This document shows, one piece after another, positions 16,437-27,057 of a stretch of 30,464 nucleotides of DNA. The notes beneath the pieces were generated by a model that was not told the DNA's origin, searched no databases, and saw only the letters and a list, made by a program, of their open reading frames with translations. The stretch's first letter is position 1; the number at the start of each line of letters is the position of its first letter. Location: positions 1-30,464 of the forward strand of contig CAZKBB010000030.1 of the NCBI GenBank assembly GCA_964550935.1, given 5' to 3'. This DNA comes from JBCBSP01 sp964550935. GTDB lineage: Bacteria; Pseudomonadota; Alphaproteobacteria; Caulobacterales; Maricaulaceae. The position numbers and the translations under genes are program-made.

Positions 16437-16461
16437 TGGGATACCATGGGAATTCGTGGGA
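16437..16461. promoter_or_regulatory. Three TGGGA boxes at 10-bp period: likely MraZ operator
   Basis: TGGGA occurs at 16437-16441, 16447-16451 and 16457-16461 on the plus strand, each separated by 5 nt. Tandem TGGGN boxes with 5-nt spacers are the known binding pattern of MraZ in enterobacteria, which bind on one face of the helix. The array lies directly upstream of mraZ, in an A/T-richer patch where the dcw promoter should be. Relative to mraZ the boxes read as TCCCA. I could not fix the -35/-10 hexamers. Confidence 0.8.
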
Positions 16462-16627
16462 AACAATGTGCTTAGGCGCAATACACACGCATTTCAGCGG
16501 ACGCGCAAGTAATCGCACGCCCATGCTGCGGCGCAGCAAAGAGAACAGGCGAAGAACAGTTGGTTAACGCCGTCGGCGCGACGCCCCGTCAGGGCGGGCC
16601 GGGCGCGGCGCGGTTTGGGAAAGCGTG

Positions 16628-17038
16628 GGTCAGACGGCCTGTAAGCCGGGTTCTGTGCCGGTATTTCCATTTCGGAAACACCGGTGGCGACCATTCATCT
16701 GGGACGGCGCTTGCGCGCCGCCTCGTGCGGCCTACCCGGATGAGACGCGGAGACGCGCCTGCCCGCAGAGCGGGCGTTCATCCCTATTCGGCCTTGCTCC
16801 GGACGGGGCTTGCCGTGCCCCCTTCCTTGCGGTCGGGGCGGTGCGCTCTTACCGCACCGTTTCACCCTTGCCGAGCTGAGCGCCCGGCGGTCTGTTTTCT
16901 GCGGCGCTGTCCCTGACCGGACCGGCGAACCGGCCCGGCCGCCGGGATTTCCCCGGCGTCCTGTCTCCGTGGAGCCCGGACTTTCCTCTCCCGCGGCCTT
17001 TCGGCGCTTGCGGGAGCGGCCGCCCGGCCGCCTGACCC
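16628..17038 (-). ncRNA. rnpB: RNase P RNA
   Basis: Catalytic RNA that matures tRNA 5' ends. Read on the minus strand, the 5' portion carries the universal GAGGAAAGTCCGGGCTCC block (16971-16988). The 3' portion carries ACAGAACCCGGCTTACAG (16639-16656). The two ends pair to form helix P1 (GGTCAGGCGGCC with GGCCGTCTGACC), which sets the limits to within a few bases. The length, about 410 nt, and the order of helices fit type A RNase P RNA of alphaproteobacteria. No protein is encoded here; the frames crossing it are incidental. It is transcribed in the same direction as mraZ, about 240 bp upstream of it. Confidence 0.97.
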
Positions 17039-17085
17039 AGGCTCAAGGTCGGGTCAGGCGCGTCGCGGGTCAAGCGCGCTTGGCG

Positions 17086-17460
17086 CTAGTCGACCTGAAG
17101 CCGGATCGTGGATGCGCCCTCAGGCACGTCGACAGCGGCGTCCTTGAACTTCGGCGGACCGAACCAGGCGCGCGGATCGTTCGACAACGCCACCGGCTCG
17201 CGGGGGATGCCGATGAAGTTGCGCGGCATCTCTCCATCGCCATCCGGATCACGCCACACCATGGCAGCGTAGCGACCGGGCTCCACGCCCTCGAAGACGA
17301 ATTCCGCGCGGGCGACCGCGTTTGAGATCTTCTGATGCGAGCAGCCGCCGTCGGCCATGAACTCAGCTTCGCTGCAAAGCTGGACGTAGAAGTCGCCTTC
17401 GGGCTCTTCGGTGGTCACCACGACGGTGACCGCGGCGGCGGCGAGGGTGGACAGGATCAT
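17086..17460 (-). CDS. DUF2141 domain protein
   Basis: A 124-residue protein matching DUF2141, a small beta-sandwich family usually exported. The recognisable core is VEPGRYAAMVWRDPDGDGEMPRNFIGIP followed by EPVALSNDPRAWFGPPKFKDA. The expected D-x-N-x-N-G loop is here DPDGDG, still acidic and possibly ion-binding. The hydrophobic N-terminus (MILSTLAAAAVTVVV) lacks a basic tip and runs straight into the first strand, so the signal peptide is unusually short. Its start overlaps the DUF2306 stop by 4 nt (ATGA). No function is established. Confidence 0.8.
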   Translation of the reverse strand: MILSTLAAAAVTVVVTTEEPEGDFYVQLCSEAEFMADGGCSHQKISNAVARAEFVFEGVEPGRYAAMVWRDPDGDGEMPRNFIGIPREPVALSNDPRAWFGPPKFKDAAVDVPEGASTIRLQVD

Positions 17461-17993
17461 GTCGCGCTTCCTTGCGGGGTTGCGTCAGGCGCATAGCGCG
17501 CCAGGAGGGTTTTCGCCGAGAGGTTGATGAGCGCGGCCCCGGTGAAGCAGGTCGCAACGCTGATCACGCCGATCGTGACGCCGATCTGAGCGCCGCTAAA
17601 GCCGTAAGCGGCCGCGACGCGGGTGCCGATCTGGGCGGAACCCGCGGCGACCAGGCCGATATAGGACCAGGCCATGAACTTCATGTGGGCATGGACCATG
17701 CCCGGCCGCCCGCTCTGACTGTTCGCCGAGATCACTGCGCCGATCAGACCGGCGCTCACGGTCACCAGCGAGACGATGGCGAGCACATGGAACGGTGAAA
17801 TCACCCCCATGAAACCGCGCATTGGAAGACCTGCGAGGCAGACCACGAGCATGGCCGCGACGTAGGCGTAGCCGAACTGGCGGTGCGGCTTGTCGCCCTT
17901 CACGCGCGAAAACAAAACCGGCCCGAGGATCAGCGCGATCACGGCCGCCGCCGTGTGCGCCGCGCCCCAGGCTGAGTGAATGATATCGAACAT
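17457..17993 (-). CDS. DUF2306 family membrane protein
   Basis: Integral membrane protein of about 178 residues with five or so hydrophobic segments. The start at MFDIIHSAWG is preferred over an upstream in-frame codon at 18086 because a strong ribosome binding site (GAAGGAGGG) lies 5-6 nt before it. Conserved features of DUF2306 are the helical histidines (HTAAA, the KPHRQFGYAYV turn, SPFHVLAI and MVHAHMKFMAWSYIGL), suggestive of a haem or metal site but unproven. It is translationally coupled to the DUF2141 gene and reads toward rnpB. Confidence 0.8.
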   Translation of the reverse strand: MFDIIHSAWGAAHTAAAVIALILGPVLFSRVKGDKPHRQFGYAYVAAMLVVCLAGLPMRGFMGVISPFHVLAIVSLVTVSAGLIGAVISANSQSGRPGMVHAHMKFMAWSYIGLVAAGSAQIGTRVAAAYGFSGAQIGVTIGVISVATCFTGAALINLSAKTLLARYAPDATPQGSAT

Positions 17994-18022
17994 CGCACCC
18001 TCCTTCTCTCCAATTACTTTGT

Positions 18023-18051
18023 TTTTTAAATTACATGACGTCGCGATGCAA
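18023..18051 (-). promoter_or_regulatory. Possible sigma70-type promoter of the DUF2306-DUF2141 pair
   Basis: On the minus strand TTGCAT (18051-18046) is followed after 17 nt by TAAAAA (18028-18023), about 30 nt before the start codon, within a locally A/T-rich patch unusual for this sequence. The match to TTGACA/TATAAT is partial. Further upstream to 18187 I see GC-rich inverted repeats but no gene. Confidence 0.35.
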
Positions 18052-18187
18052 GCGCCGACGCCTCGCCCAGTGCCGAGGCGGAGCACCCAAAAGCCTATTC
18101 ATGACAGCGATTTAAGTTGGCGCCGGTCCGGCGTCGGCGCGTCGGCGCCCGGGCGCTAACGCCCGTCGTGCGGACAGCGCGCCCTCG

Positions 18188-18871
18188 TTAAGGGCATAGC
18201 GCGCGCACCGCCTGGACGAGGGAGCCGGTCTCGAAATCGAGCCGGCCGTTGACCGCCTCCGGTCTGAATCGGCGCTGAAACGCTGCGACCGCATGGGCGA
18301 CGCTGCGCTCATCGTCGGGGTCGATCGGATAGCCGATCTCGCCGAGCAGGCGGGCGATCTCTGCGGAGGCCGGCGCGTTGAAGGCGCGCTCGGGCCACAG
18401 CCCGAGCCCGGCCTCGGCCATGCGGCGCCAGGGAAAGCGCTCTCCAGGATCGGCCTTGCGGTCCGGCGCCAAGTCTGAATGGCCGATCACGTTCCAGGGG
18501 TCGATCCCATGGCGCGCGACGATGTCGAGGCCGAGCGCGAGGACCGCCTCGATCTGCCTCTCCGGGTAAGGCGGCAGGGCGAAATCATGCCCGCCATTGA
18601 CGATCTCGATCCCGATCGAGGCCGAGTTCACGTCCGCGCAGCCGCGCCAGGCGCCGTGTCCGGCGTGCCAGGCGCGCTGATCCTCGTCCACCAGCTGGAG
18701 AACCCGCCCGTCCTCCTCCACCACGTAGTGCGCGCTCACCCCGGCTTGCGGGTCGCACAGCCGTTCGATCGCCGCCGCGCCGGTCTGCATGCCGGTGTAA
18801 TGCAGCACCAGGATCGAGACCGGGGCGCGGCGTGCGTTGAAATTTGGCGAGCCGCGGCGTTCGATCTTCAT
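18188..18871 (-). CDS. N-acetylmuramoyl-L-alanine amidase, AmpD/AmiD-like
   Basis: Zinc amidase of the Amidase_2 family that cuts the bond between MurNAc and L-alanine in peptidoglycan or its fragments. Zinc ligands are H24 (LVLHYTGM), H131 (VIGHSDLAPDRK) and D141 (ADPGERFPW); K139 lies at the expected catalytic position. The C-terminal ~55 residues (ARLLGEIGY... AVAAFQRRFRP) form a peptidoglycan-binding helical repeat. There is no signal peptide or lipobox, so a cytoplasmic recycling role like AmpD is likelier than an envelope role, although the C-terminal domain is AmiD-like. The start overlaps the upstream transporter stop by 4 nt. Confidence 0.92.
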   Translation of the reverse strand: MKIERRGSPNFNARRAPVSILVLHYTGMQTGAAAIERLCDPQAGVSAHYVVEEDGRVLQLVDEDQRAWHAGHGAWRGCADVNSASIGIEIVNGGHDFALPPYPERQIEAVLALGLDIVARHGIDPWNVIGHSDLAPDRKADPGERFPWRRMAEAGLGLWPERAFNAPASAEIARLLGEIGYPIDPDDERSVAHAVAAFQRRFRPEAVNGRLDFETGSLVQAVRALCP

Positions 18872-19779
18872 CGCGGCCTCCCGAGCACGGCCACTGCGGC
18901 TTGCGTGCGCGAGCGCCGCGCAGCCACGACGCCAACGCCGATCAGGGCGAGCACGCCCCCGGCCACGAGCTGCCAGGTGACCGGGTCGCCGAGCAGCACC
19001 ACCCCGGAGATCACACCGATCAAGGGCGCCATCAGTGTCATCGGCGCGATCATCGATGCGTCATAGCGCTTCAGGAGCCAGTAGAAGGCGCCGTGCCCGA
19101 AAACGTTCACCAGGATGACGGTGAAAATCAGGGTGAGGAAGAACAGCCAGCCGCCCGCCACCACGTCGGCGACCTGGTCGCGCTCCATGATCAGGCTGAG
19201 CGCCAAAAGCGGCGGCCAGGAGATGAGCCCGATCCAAGCCTGCAGCTGGATGGGTTTAAGCGGCACGCGCTTGACGAAGATCGCCCCGGCCGCAGCCGAC
19301 AGCGCCGCGCCGACCCCGGCCAGAAGCCCGATCGTGAAGCTGAACTCGGCCGGCTTGAGCACCACCAAAGAGGCGCCGAGAAACGCCATCGCCATGCCGC
19401 TCGCGCGGATCCAGCCGACGCGCTCGGACAGAAACACGATCGAGAGGATGGTGGTGAAGGGAACCGAAAGCTGAACCACGATGGCGATCGCCGACGGGGT
19501 GGCGTAACGCAGCCCTATAAACAACAGCGCGAACTGAACCGCGCCCATGGTCAGCGCGGCGCCGAACACCGGGCCCATATGCTTCGGGGTGGGCCGCAGC
19601 CAGGGCGCCAGGATCGCGTAGAGAAGCGCAAAGCGCATGAAGGCGAAGAAGAGCGGCGGCACGCCCTCGAACCCCTCCACAAGCACCGGCGTGCCGGAGA
19701 CCGACCATTTCGCGATGACGAAATTGACGCCCCAGATGAAGCAGACGGCGAACAGAAGGGCGAAATGGCGGGGCGACAT
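18868..19779 (-). CDS. DMT superfamily (EamA) transporter
   Basis: Inner-membrane permease of about 303 residues with ten predicted helices in two EamA repeats of five. Each half ends in the usual pattern: YATPSAIAIVVQLSVPFTTILSIVFLSERVGW in the first, and MIAPMTLMAPLIGVISGVVLLGDPVTW in the second. The start at MSPRHFALL is chosen because the first helix begins there; a codon 12 residues upstream only adds a polar tip. Substrate is unknown; family members export amino acids or metabolites, and some take up nucleotide sugars. Coupling to the amidase by ATGA overlap suggests a shared operon. Confidence 0.9.
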   Translation of the reverse strand: MSPRHFALLFAVCFIWGVNFVIAKWSVSGTPVLVEGFEGVPPLFFAFMRFALLYAILAPWLRPTPKHMGPVFGAALTMGAVQFALLFIGLRYATPSAIAIVVQLSVPFTTILSIVFLSERVGWIRASGMAMAFLGASLVVLKPAEFSFTIGLLAGVGAALSAAAGAIFVKRVPLKPIQLQAWIGLISWPPLLALSLIMERDQVADVVAGGWLFFLTLIFTVILVNVFGHGAFYWLLKRYDASMIAPMTLMAPLIGVISGVVLLGDPVTWQLVAGGVLALIGVGVVAARRSRTQAAVAVLGRPR

Positions 19780-19845
19780 GGGCCCCGGATTAGACGCGCG
19801 CGTGGACCGCTTCAAGCACGCTGAAGCTGCACGCTGCGCAAGACC

Positions 19846-20130
19846 TTAGTCGCGCCGATCCTCGTCGACCGTCCAGCCGTGCGGCCCGGGGCGCGCGACG
19901 AGCACGGTCGGCCCGGACTTGCGCGCCTTGGGCTTGCGCACCTTGCGATAGAGCCAATAGGCGCCGCCGCCGAGCGCAGCCACCCCGGCGATGACGAGCG
20001 CGCTTGCGGTCAACAGCGCGGCGAGCACGATGACCAGGCCCAAGAACGCCGCGGCCAGAATGGCCGCGAGCACGGCGCGCAGCGCGCCCATGGCGTTCGC
20101 GGCGAATATCGGTTGGTTGCCTGCAGTCAT
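19846..20130 (-). CDS. Small membrane protein of unknown function
   Basis: A 94-residue protein with a hydrophobic block at about residues 15-60, long enough for two helices. It is followed by a very basic segment (YRKVRKPKARKSG) and a short C-terminal tail. I do not recognise a family. The start at MTAGNQPIF is preferred over a more distant codon because GAGGA lies 8 nt upstream. It sits between the DnaJ-like gene and the transporter, all on one strand, with about 65-80 bp gaps on both sides, so it may have its own promoter. Confidence 0.6.
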   Translation of the reverse strand: MTAGNQPIFAANAMGALRAVLAAILAAAFLGLVIVLAALLTASALVIAGVAALGGGAYWLYRKVRKPKARKSGPTVLVARPGPHGWTVDEDRRD

Positions 20131-20209
20131 CGTGCGCTCGTCCTCAATCTCGCCCGCCCCTCGAATAACCAGATTTGGGCGCCCGGCGTTCCCGGTCAAT
20201 GCCTGGCGT

Positions 20210-20905
20210 TCAAGACGCCGCTGCGGGCTTCAGTCCGCGCTCGGCCAGGATCGCCTGATAAGCGGCGTTGATTACGGCCATTTTTCGGTCGGCGACTTTC
20301 TGCATTTCCGACGGCGCGCCGCGCGCGATCAGCCGATCGGGGTGGTTGTGATAGGCGATCCGGCGGTAGGCGCGGCGCAGGTCCTCGTCGGAGATGTCCG
20401 CATCCACGCCGAGCACCAGATAGGGGTCCTCGCCCCGGCCGAGATGGGCGTCCTTGATCCGGCGGTATTCGCGTTCTGAAAACCCGAAGATCTCCGCGAC
20501 CTGCGCCAGATAGCGCTCCTCGTCGGGCGTCACCCGGCCATCGGCCTTGGCGATGTGGAACAACGCATCGAGCACGTCCTCCAAGACGGCCGGGTTGGCG
20601 CGGAAGCGCCGGGCGAGCCGGCGGGCGTAGCCGTCGAAGCCGAGCGTGGTCTCCTGGGCCATGTCGAAGGCGCGGCGCAGCTGGCGGGCGAAACCGGGCG
20701 GCGCGGAGAAGACCTGCTGGAACGCGGCGATCTCCTCGCCGGTGACGCGCCCGTCGGCGCGCGCCATCTTCGCGCCGAGCCCGATCAGCGCCATGGCGAA
20801 CTCCGCATCGTCCACCCGCCGCCCGGGCGCGCAGTCCTCGCCCTCGCAGTCGAACGGATCGCGCGGACCCGTGATCAGTTCAGCCAGCCGTCGCCAGAGG
20901 GACAT
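20210..20905 (-). CDS. TerB-DnaJ domain protein (DjlA-like, soluble)
   Basis: A 231-residue co-chaperone-like protein. A TerB-type helical domain (about 30-155; acidic pair motifs KMARADGRVTGEE and HIAKADGRVTPDE) is followed by a J domain (about 166-231) starting DPYLVLGVDADISDEDLRRAYRR and carrying the HPD tripeptide in YHNHPDRL needed to stimulate Hsp70 ATPase. E. coli DjlA has an N-terminal membrane segment; none is seen here, only MSLWRRLAELITGP, so this form is probably cytosolic. The start at 20905 is chosen because the preceding 45 codons have no domain-like sequence. Confidence 0.9.
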   Translation of the reverse strand: MSLWRRLAELITGPRDPFDCEGEDCAPGRRVDDAEFAMALIGLGAKMARADGRVTGEEIAAFQQVFSAPPGFARQLRRAFDMAQETTLGFDGYARRLARRFRANPAVLEDVLDALFHIAKADGRVTPDEERYLAQVAEIFGFSEREYRRIKDAHLGRGEDPYLVLGVDADISDEDLRRAYRRIAYHNHPDRLIARGAPSEMQKVADRKMAVINAAYQAILAERGLKPAAAS

Positions 20906-20993
20906 GGGTTCGTCTTGCTCTCCAACAGGTGGGCCTGTTCCTATCACGCGCGCAGCGCGCGAACCGGCGATCGACGCGCATGAGGGTGCTAAC

Positions 20994-21158
20994 GTGTCGC
21001 AGGTCCCGGGCAAAGCGGACCTCGGGTCGCACCGCAGCACCTTCCTCGCGCTTCAGGGGTTGGAGTTGGGCGCGGGCGCGGTCAATCTGGCGTTTCTCGC
21101 TCTGAACGCGCGCGACGGGCTCGCCCTGTCGAAACGCCTGTCCTCGACCCGCTGGTGA
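20994..21158 (+). pseudogene. Short coding-like fragment before the 5-oxoprolinase, possible prenyltransferase tail
   Basis: Between two divergent genes a 54-codon frame (GTG 20994, TGA 21156) has strongly coding-like third positions. It reads VPGKADLGSHRSTFLALQGLE and then helical sequence. The GKADLGSHRSTFLALQGLE stretch resembles the C-terminal part of trans-isoprenyl diphosphate synthases (G-K-D ... K-x-T-F-x-x-L-x-G-x-E). If so it is the remnant of a gene whose body has been lost. The resemblance covers only ~20 residues. It shares its frame with the oxoprolinase, separated by the TGA. It may also be a real small gene or chance. Confidence 0.25.
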
Positions 21159-21161
21159 CGC

Positions 21162-24761
<3,600 letters not shown>

Positions 24762-24896
24762 AACTTTGTTAACGCGGCGATCCGCCGCGCGGGCGGCGGC
24801 GTAAACGAGAGTGTCTTTCAATCGAAGGACGGCCCGGCGCGGGCAGAGCCTCGTGCGGGCCACATCGCAAGACAGCCCCTTGAAGGAGCAGTTTCC

Positions 24897-25400
24897 ATGC
24901 GTATCGCCACTCTTCTGTCGACCGCCGCCGTGGCCGCGGCCGCTTTCGCCGCGCCGGCCGCCGCCGACCATCACGCCATGCAGTCCGACATCGTCGACAC
25001 CGCGGTCGCGGCCGACGACTTCAACACGCTGGTCGCCGCGGTTCAGGCCGCCGACCTCGTCGACGCGCTGAAGGGCGAAGGCCCGTTCACCGTGTTCGCG
25101 CCGACCGACGCGGCCTTCGCCGCGCTGCCTGACGGCACGGTCGAGACGCTTCTCCAGGAGGAAAACAAGGATCAGCTCACCTCGATCCTGACCTATCACG
25201 TGGTGCCGGGCGAGTATCTCGCCGCGGAAACCCCGGCGGGCGAGTATGATCTGGAGACGCTCCAGGGCGACACCGTGAACGTGATCGTCGGCGACGACGG
25301 CTCGGTGACGGTTGACGGCGCGACGGTCGTCTCCGCGGACATCGAGGCGTCGAACGGCGTGATCCACGTCATCGACGCGGTGATCCAGCCGGGCATGTAA
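24897..25400 (+). CDS. Secreted fasciclin (FAS1) domain protein
   Basis: A 167-residue exported protein. The signal peptide is MRIATLLSTAAVAAAAFAAP with probable cleavage after the AAA near residue 23. One complete FAS1 domain follows, with the H1 box (EGPFTVFAPTDAAFAALP) and H2-like region (LTYHVVPGEYLAAE), ending GVIHVIDAVIQP. FAS1 domains mediate adhesion or cell-surface contacts; in bacteria the role is often unknown. AAGGAG lies 8-9 nt before the ATG and a strong terminator follows. About 135 bp without a gene separates it from the oxoprolinase, so it probably has its own promoter. Confidence 0.93.
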   Translation: MRIATLLSTAAVAAAAFAAPAAADHHAMQSDIVDTAVAADDFNTLVAAVQAADLVDALKGEGPFTVFAPTDAAFAALPDGTVETLLQEENKDQLTSILTYHVVPGEYLAAETPAGEYDLETLQGDTVNVIVGDDGSVTVDGATVVSADIEASNGVIHVIDAVIQPGM

Positions 25401-25455
25401 TCCCGGCCCTGCGCTCGCGCCGCATGCGAAGCGGCGCGCCGCACCGACCGATCAG

Positions 25456-25488
25456 CCCCGCGCGCGAGCGATCGCGCGTGGGGTTTTT
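25456..25488 (+). terminator. Rho-independent terminator after the FAS1 gene
   Basis: A 12-bp stem (25456-25467 with 25472-25483, one G-T wobble) closes a GCGA tetraloop of the stable GNRA type and is followed by TTTTT (25484-25488). It lies 55 bp after the FAS1 stop and 20 bp before the end of the convergent RimK gene. Confidence 0.9.
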
Positions 25489-25507
25489 CGTTTGATCGAG
25501 AGGGCGC

Positions 25508-26926
25508 CTACTGGGCGGCCTTCGGCGCGGCGCCGGCGCGGCGTTCGCCGCGGGCGCGCGGCAGGAAGGCGGCTTTGGTCTGGCTTTCCAAATAGTCCAC
25601 GATCATGCCGGCGACGTCCTTGCCGCTGGTGTTCTCGATGCCTTCGAGGCCCGGCGAGGAGTTCACCTCCAAAATCTTCGGACCGGACTCCGAGCGCAGC
25701 AGATCCACCCCGGCGACCGACAGCCCCATGGCGCGCGCGGCGCGGATCGCCGCCTTGCGCTCCTCGGTGGTGATACGCACGCGAACCGCTTCGCCCCCGC
25801 GGTGGAGATTGGAGCGGAACTCGCCCGCGCTCGCCTGGCGCTTCATCGCCGCGACCACCTTTCCGCCGATCACGAAGCAGCGGATGTCCGCGCCGCCGGC
25901 CTCCTTCACGAACTCCTGAACGATAAAGTTCGCATCCAAACCTCTGAACGCGTCGATCACGCTTTCCGCCGCCTTGCCCGTCTCCGCAAGCACGACGCCG
26001 CGGCCTTGCGTGCTTTCCAGCAGCTTCACCACGAGCGGCGCGCCGCCGACGTGTTCGATCAGGTTCTTGGTGTCTTTCGGCGAGTGGGCGAAGGCGGTGG
26101 TGGGCATGCCGATCCCGGCGCGCGCCAGCACCTGGTGGGCGTAGAGCTTGTCGCGGCTGGTGACGATGGATTCGGGAGAGTTCAGCAGATACGCGCCCGT
26201 CATGCGCATCTGGCGCAAAACCGAGGCCCCGTAATCGGTCATAGAGGCGCCGATGCGCGGGATGACCGCGTCGAAGCGCGGCAGCTTGCGCCCGTCGAAA
26301 TAAACCGCCGGCGCGGCGGCGTTGATCGACATGGTGCAGCGCGCGGTGTTGATCATCTCGGCCACGTGGCCGCGCGCCTCGACCGCCTCCTTCAAACGCC
26401 GGGAAGAGTAGTTTTGCCGCTCGCGGGTCAGGATCGCGACGCGCAAGGGCCGATCAACGGCGGTGGAGCGGTGGAAGGCCTTGTAGACGTCGAAGCTGCG
26501 CGCGCCCTGTACGCACGACAGGGTGGGATTGACCAGCATGTCGTCGCGGATCGCGGAGCGCCCGAGCAGCATTCGGTACTGCATGGTCTCGCGATTGGTC
26601 AGCGTGATCTCGATCGGCCATTCCCGGTCGCCGACCCTGACAGCCGCCTCGATCACCCAGCGCAGCTCGGTCTCTCCGTTCGACGAGGTGACCTCGCGCC
26701 GGTCGATCGCCGGCGCGGCGCAAGTCACCTCGATCTCGGGCTTGTCCGGGACAGGGTGGACGATGAAGCGCACCTGGGGCGCGTGCTCGGGTCCGAAGGG
26801 TTCGATCGCCATCGCATGCAGCGCGCTGGTGCGAGCGCCGGTGTCCACCTTGGCGCGGATCGCAGGCAGGCCGAGCCCCGGCAGGGCGGCCCATTCCTCC
26901 CAGCCGAGGACGAAGGGATCGGTCAT
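25508..26926 (-). CDS. rimK: RimB-RimK fusion: retropepsin-like protease domain plus glutamate ligase
   Basis: A 472-residue fusion. Residues 1-150 form a RimB/RloA2-type domain (annotated elsewhere as ATP-dependent zinc protease, DUF785) with the aspartyl motif KVDTGARTSALHA (D28-T29-G30) and LLGRSAIRDDMLVNP. Residues about 160-450 form RimK, an ATP-grasp ligase: PRIGASMTDYGASVLRQ, VKLLESTQGRGVVLAE, FRSNLHRGGEAVRV and the metal-binding ILEVNSSPGLEGIE. RimK adds glutamates to the C-terminus of ribosomal protein S6; RimB-type proteins are reported to act against RimK. Both activities in one chain implies local writing and erasing of the tag. The basic Ala-rich tail after residue 450 looks disordered. 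Confidence 0.92.
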   Translation of the reverse strand: MTDPFVLGWEEWAALPGLGLPAIRAKVDTGARTSALHAMAIEPFGPEHAPQVRFIVHPVPDKPEIEVTCAAPAIDRREVTSSNGETELRWVIEAAVRVGDREWPIEITLTNRETMQYRMLLGRSAIRDDMLVNPTLSCVQGARSFDVYKAFHRSTAVDRPLRVAILTRERQNYSSRRLKEAVEARGHVAEMINTARCTMSINAAAPAVYFDGRKLPRFDAVIPRIGASMTDYGASVLRQMRMTGAYLLNSPESIVTSRDKLYAHQVLARAGIGMPTTAFAHSPKDTKNLIEHVGGAPLVVKLLESTQGRGVVLAETGKAAESVIDAFRGLDANFIVQEFVKEAGGADIRCFVIGGKVVAAMKRQASAGEFRSNLHRGGEAVRVRITTEERKAAIRAARAMGLSVAGVDLLRSESGPKILEVNSSPGLEGIENTSGKDVAGMIVDYLESQTKAAFLPRARGERRAGAAPKAAQ

Positions 26927-27057
26927 GGCGGCGCCTCCTGGCGTTGGGCGAGGTTCGCGGCTTTAGCCCGTCGCCGCATCAACGTCTACAGCGCGGCTCG
27001 CCGCATGCGCCGCACGCCTGTATGCTGGCGCTTCGTGTTTGATTGAGGACGTTTGCG

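Noticed and set aside
16560..17325. Protein frames across the RNase P RNA
   Set aside because: They overlap a confidently identified structural RNA and have no family resemblance.
18059..18080. 7-bp inverted repeat CGCCTCG/CGAGGCG as a terminator
   Set aside because: No T-tract follows in either direction; short GC-rich palindromes are frequent by chance here.
24766..24776. GTTAAC in the spacer before the FAS1 gene as a CtrA site
   Set aside because: Only one TTAA half is present without a second half at the 7-nt spacing required for a full CtrA site.
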